Assembly (NCBI RefSeq): GCF_001642475.1
Contig: NW_019174036.1
Span: 1 to 64,000, forward strand
DNA from: Fonsecaea monophora
Lineage: Eukaryota; Ascomycota; Eurotiomycetes; Chaetothyriales; Herpotrichiellaceae
Direction of reading: 5' to 3'
DNA length: 64,000 nt
This document shows, one piece after another, positions 61,800 through 64,000 of the stretch. The translations under genes were made by a program, and so were the position numbers. Under the pieces are notes generated by a model. It did no database searches. It saw nothing but the letters and a program-made list of their open reading frames with translations, and had not been told where the DNA came from. Numbering within the stretch: the first letter of the stretch is position 1; each line of letters opens with the position of its first letter.

Positions 61800-64000
61800 T
61801 CATGTTTTTGCACCAGCGTCTGCCTTGCCGATATCGATACCGAATCTTCGTTGTTTTTGTCCTCCTGCTGCTGGACTATTCGTTCTGTCATCCGGCGAAG
61901 TGTCCCACCACCCCAGGCTGAAGACGTAGCCCTCAAACACTCTCTTCAGCTCGTCGTCGCTCATAAACTCTGCCCCGGCGGGGATGATCCTCCTGTCAAT
62001 GACCTCGCTGCCGGCGAGCAGGCTCATGGTGCCCACGATGCTCCACGGACCCTGGGGCAGGATACGGCGCATGTTGCGCCGACCGTACACGAAGAGGCCG
62101 CAGGCGAGCATGATGCCGAGGAAGATCTGCAGGATCAGCTTCGACGTGGCATTCTGTTTGAGCCGGAGCCTTTCGACGCCAGAGACGGACCCGCGGTACT
62201 GGGGCGCCGTTGCGGCTTCGGTCTGGTTCAGGCTGCGGCGCATGGTGCCGTGGATGAGTTGGGCCATGTACCGCCGATACATGCGCTGAGTGGCGTCAAC
62301 GAAGCGCTGTGTGTTTGCAGGGCCTGTCAGCTCGTCGGCGGGGATTCCATCGGGGCCATAGTTGACTTGGGAGTAAAAGTAGTCGGTCAACAGAGTCGGG
62401 GCCTCCCGGTCGAAGGGTGCGAAGGTCTTCGAGTTCGTAAACCAAAACGTGCTATTGAACGCCTGAAGCCACCTTGCTGAGCTCTCATCGACTTTCGGCT
62501 CCGACTTGACCTGAAAAGAGCCGTCCGAGGAGACTGTGAAGATAGTCTCGGCGTGTACCTCTTCCAACCCTTGAATGCACGTCATTGCTGTCACATTCTC
62601 CGTCGAGGTGACATTTTCGACAAAATAGCCAGACATGAATGCCAAGGATGGGCATCCAGGGGGATTGCTTGCCGCCCCCAAGGTATACCCTACGTTATCA
62701 TCGGTGAGGAATGCGTCTGTCGCGCCCTGGTTGTTGAGAACCACTTGCTCATGTATGGAAAGACCACCTGGATCCCCACAATTATGCTGTACATCAGTCG
62801 CGAACGTAATATTCGTCACTAATTCATTGTCTCCAGTCAAGAAGTGTGGGCATGTCGGGGGTAGATCGGCGTAGAACGTGATGTGGTTGTCTCGACAGCT
62901 AGGATCAGCATGAGCACTGGGTGCTCCCTGCATCGTCATGTTCATGTTCTCTCGGGGGACCAAGGTGCAGTTAAGTGATGCCCTCATAGCCACAACATCG
63001 GCGTGAAGGGTTACTGGGCTTGCAGAATCGTCCAGCTGTTTCAGAGCCTCGGCTCCTAAGGAAGAGGGCTCGATCTTCGGAAATGCCAGTCCATCGTATG
63101 TAAATGCTGGGTAAGACGCGTTGTTCTGTTCGATCAGTGTGAAAATAGCACCAGCCGACCCGTCTGATGTAGTCCCGAATGAGGGCACAAATTTGTCGGA
63201 CGCGGTGACGGAAACACCGAGAACAACTGGGACGGCTTCAATAGTATAAAGGCCCGAAGCGATGATTGTCAACAAACTGCCAATCAGGGCAGCCATTGAT
63301 GCAACAGCAGCTTCCATATGGCGCTCACGAACCGCTTTCAACGTGGACCAAATTGGGAGCTCGCCGGATGATGTCCTCAGCAATGTCTGCTTTGCCGGCG
63401 CACTTCCACGAGTCAAAGCCTGATACGGGGCAAGTGTCGCTGCAGCGAAATCGATCGCATCGTACATGATTGCGATACATATCAGAACGACTGACGTAAG
63501 GATTGTCGGCAGTGAACGATAGATACCAGAGCTTGAAATGGTGACCAACCCGTTGTGGGCGTCTGATTCGCGTTGCAAGACTTCCAAAACCGCAATGACC
63601 GTGAGCGGTAGCCCAAGAGCTGCTGACATGAACCAGGGTGTGGTAGAGCTAGTTTCCCACCAAGAATGATTGCTGTGTTCATCGGCTGGTCGTTGTTGAG
63701 TTCCTTCCTGCACGGTGGTCTTGATACAGAATTCCGGGTTTGCACGCCCACTGTCAAAGGAAGAAGTGGCCACTAAATCCTCGAGATGAGCATTGGACTG
63801 TGCACTTGAGTAGCTCGAGACTGCTTCCAACGACCTCTGAAGCGTTGGACTTGCGGCAAGTATAGCTGCTTGAGCGCCAATAGAGTTGGGCTGCCGCGAG
63901 ACCACGTCTGTTGTGCGCCATTGGAGAACAGCGGCAGCGGCGAGTGCCAGCAAAGCAAACCCTGCGCACATGGCCCACACGCTCAGCTCTCGGACTTGAA
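61800..64000 (-). CDS. fungal multi-pass membrane protein, DUF3433-like, 5' end off-window
   Basis: The reading frame stays open to the right edge, so the start and N-terminal part are missing; at least 730 residues are visible. The visible start (VRELSVWAMCAGFALLALAAAAVLQW) is a membrane segment in the middle of a chain, and more lie near residues 115-130, 155-175, 232-250 and 612-630. Between them is a large, probably extracytosolic part with many N-x-S/T sites (NCT, NMT, NIT, NVT, NST, NQT, NAT) and Cys. The layout with segment pairs and the YxxMxxxx..W..TT..P motif is what I know from fungal DUF3433 proteins, but this is recognition by pattern, not by search. Function unknown. Confidence 0.7.
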   Translation of the reverse strand, partial: QVRELSVWAMCAGFALLALAAAAVLQWRTTDVVSRQPNSIGAQAAILAASPTLQRSLEAVSSYSSAQSNAHLEDLVATSSFDSGRANPEFCIKTTVQEGTQQRPADEHSNHSWWETSSTTPWFMSAALGLPLTVIAVLEVLQRESDAHNGLVTISSSGIYRSLPTILTSVVLICIAIMYDAIDFAAATLAPYQALTRGSAPAKQTLLRTSSGELPIWSTLKAVRERHMEAAVASMAALIGSLLTIIASGLYTIEAVPVVLGVSVTASDKFVPSFGTTSDGSAGAIFTLIEQNNASYPAFTYDGLAFPKIEPSSLGAEALKQLDDSASPVTLHADVVAMRASLNCTLVPRENMNMTMQGAPSAHADPSCRDNHITFYADLPPTCPHFLTGDNELVTNITFATDVQHNCGDPGGLSIHEQVVLNNQGATDAFLTDDNVGYTLGAASNPPGCPSLAFMSGYFVENVTSTENVTAMTCIQGLEEVHAETIFTVSSDGSFQVKSEPKVDESSARWLQAFNSTFWFTNSKTFAPFDREAPTLLTDYFYSQVNYGPDGIPADELTGPANTQRFVDATQRMYRRYMAQLIHGTMRRSLNQTEAATAPQYRGSVSGVERLRLKQNATSKLILQIFLGIMLACGLFVYGRRNMRRILPQGPWSIVGTMSLLAGSEVIDRRIIPAGAEFMSDDELKRVFEGYVFSLGWWDTSPDDRTNSPAAGGQKQRRFGIDIGKADAGAKT

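Noticed and set aside
1..64000. CRISPR array, bacterial operons or ribosome binding sites
   Set aside because: The spliced genes, Pol III tRNA and family content are eukaryotic; no spaced direct repeats were seen.
1..64000. Transposable elements
   Set aside because: I found no transposase or reverse-transcriptase motifs and no terminal repeats by eye; small solo elements could still be missed.

Overview
The window is nuclear DNA from a filamentous ascomycete (Pezizomycotina). The signs are: genes split by many 50-120 bp introns with GT...AG borders, a HET-domain gene, a DUF3433-type membrane protein, a fused HIS7, a fungal P450 and a calmodulin of the Aspergillus type. A eurotiomycete (Eurotiales/Chaetothyriales-like) is my best guess. 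This is inference from gene content; no marker fixes the order. Exon models below were built by hand from splice signals, reading-frame continuity and family motifs.

Layout. 1-126 is a perfect (AAG)42 repeat at the window edge. 0.4-2.5 kb is a six-exon cytochrome P450 (minus). 2.6-3.5 kb holds protein-like but unresolved minus-strand reading frames. 3.6-4.8 kb is twinfilin. 5.4-7.3 kb is a divergent pair of splicing factors (PHF5A/Rds3 and pinin). 8.1-9.6 kb is an ISC1-type sphingolipid phospholipase C. 10.5 kb is a small Lys-rich protein. 12.4-13.5 kb is a single-pass membrane protein. 14-15.1 kb is a four-exon NAD(P)-binding protein and 16-17.4 kb a PIG3-like quinone oxidoreductase. 18-20 kb is RPA1 with two MluI-box elements upstream, and 20.7-21.8 kb a dienelactone-hydrolase-like protein. 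22.2-23 kb is calmodulin and 23.6-24.7 kb a Tlg2/syntaxin-16 SNARE.

25.8-32.8 kb looks like an accessory segment. It holds an intron-containing tRNA-Thr, a HET-domain protein and, next to it on the same strand, a 1203-residue protein joining a pseudokinase-like region to a trypsin-fold serine protease domain. This pair is the best candidate in the window for a little-described system, possibly self/non-self recognition or programmed cell death.

33.7-34.3 kb is histone H4, 35-36.2 kb an L-type lectin cargo receptor, 36.7 kb TIM13, 38.5-39.9 kb the PKA catalytic subunit, 41.2-43.7 kb AVO1/SIN1 of TORC2, 44.3-46.7 kb UBP14 and 47-49.3 kb ERB1. 49.6 kb is a hotdog thioesterase, 50.3-51.1 kb a Cys-rich ankyrin-like protein and 51.5-54.5 kb a PXA-PX-Nexin_C protein. 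55.1-57.4 kb is HIS7, with a perfect TGACTCA element upstream. 57.7-58.3 kb holds unresolved minus-strand frames. 58.4-59.3 kb is an LPA acyltransferase, 59.9-61.5 kb RAD52, and 61.8-64 kb a DUF3433-like membrane protein cut by the window edge.

Most genes are unrelated housekeeping genes, often in divergent pairs with 280-670 bp between start codons. Functional echoes are RPA1 with RAD52 (homologous recombination), PHF5A with pinin (splicing), PKA with AVO1 (nutrient signalling), and Tlg2, the lectin and the PX protein (membrane traffic).
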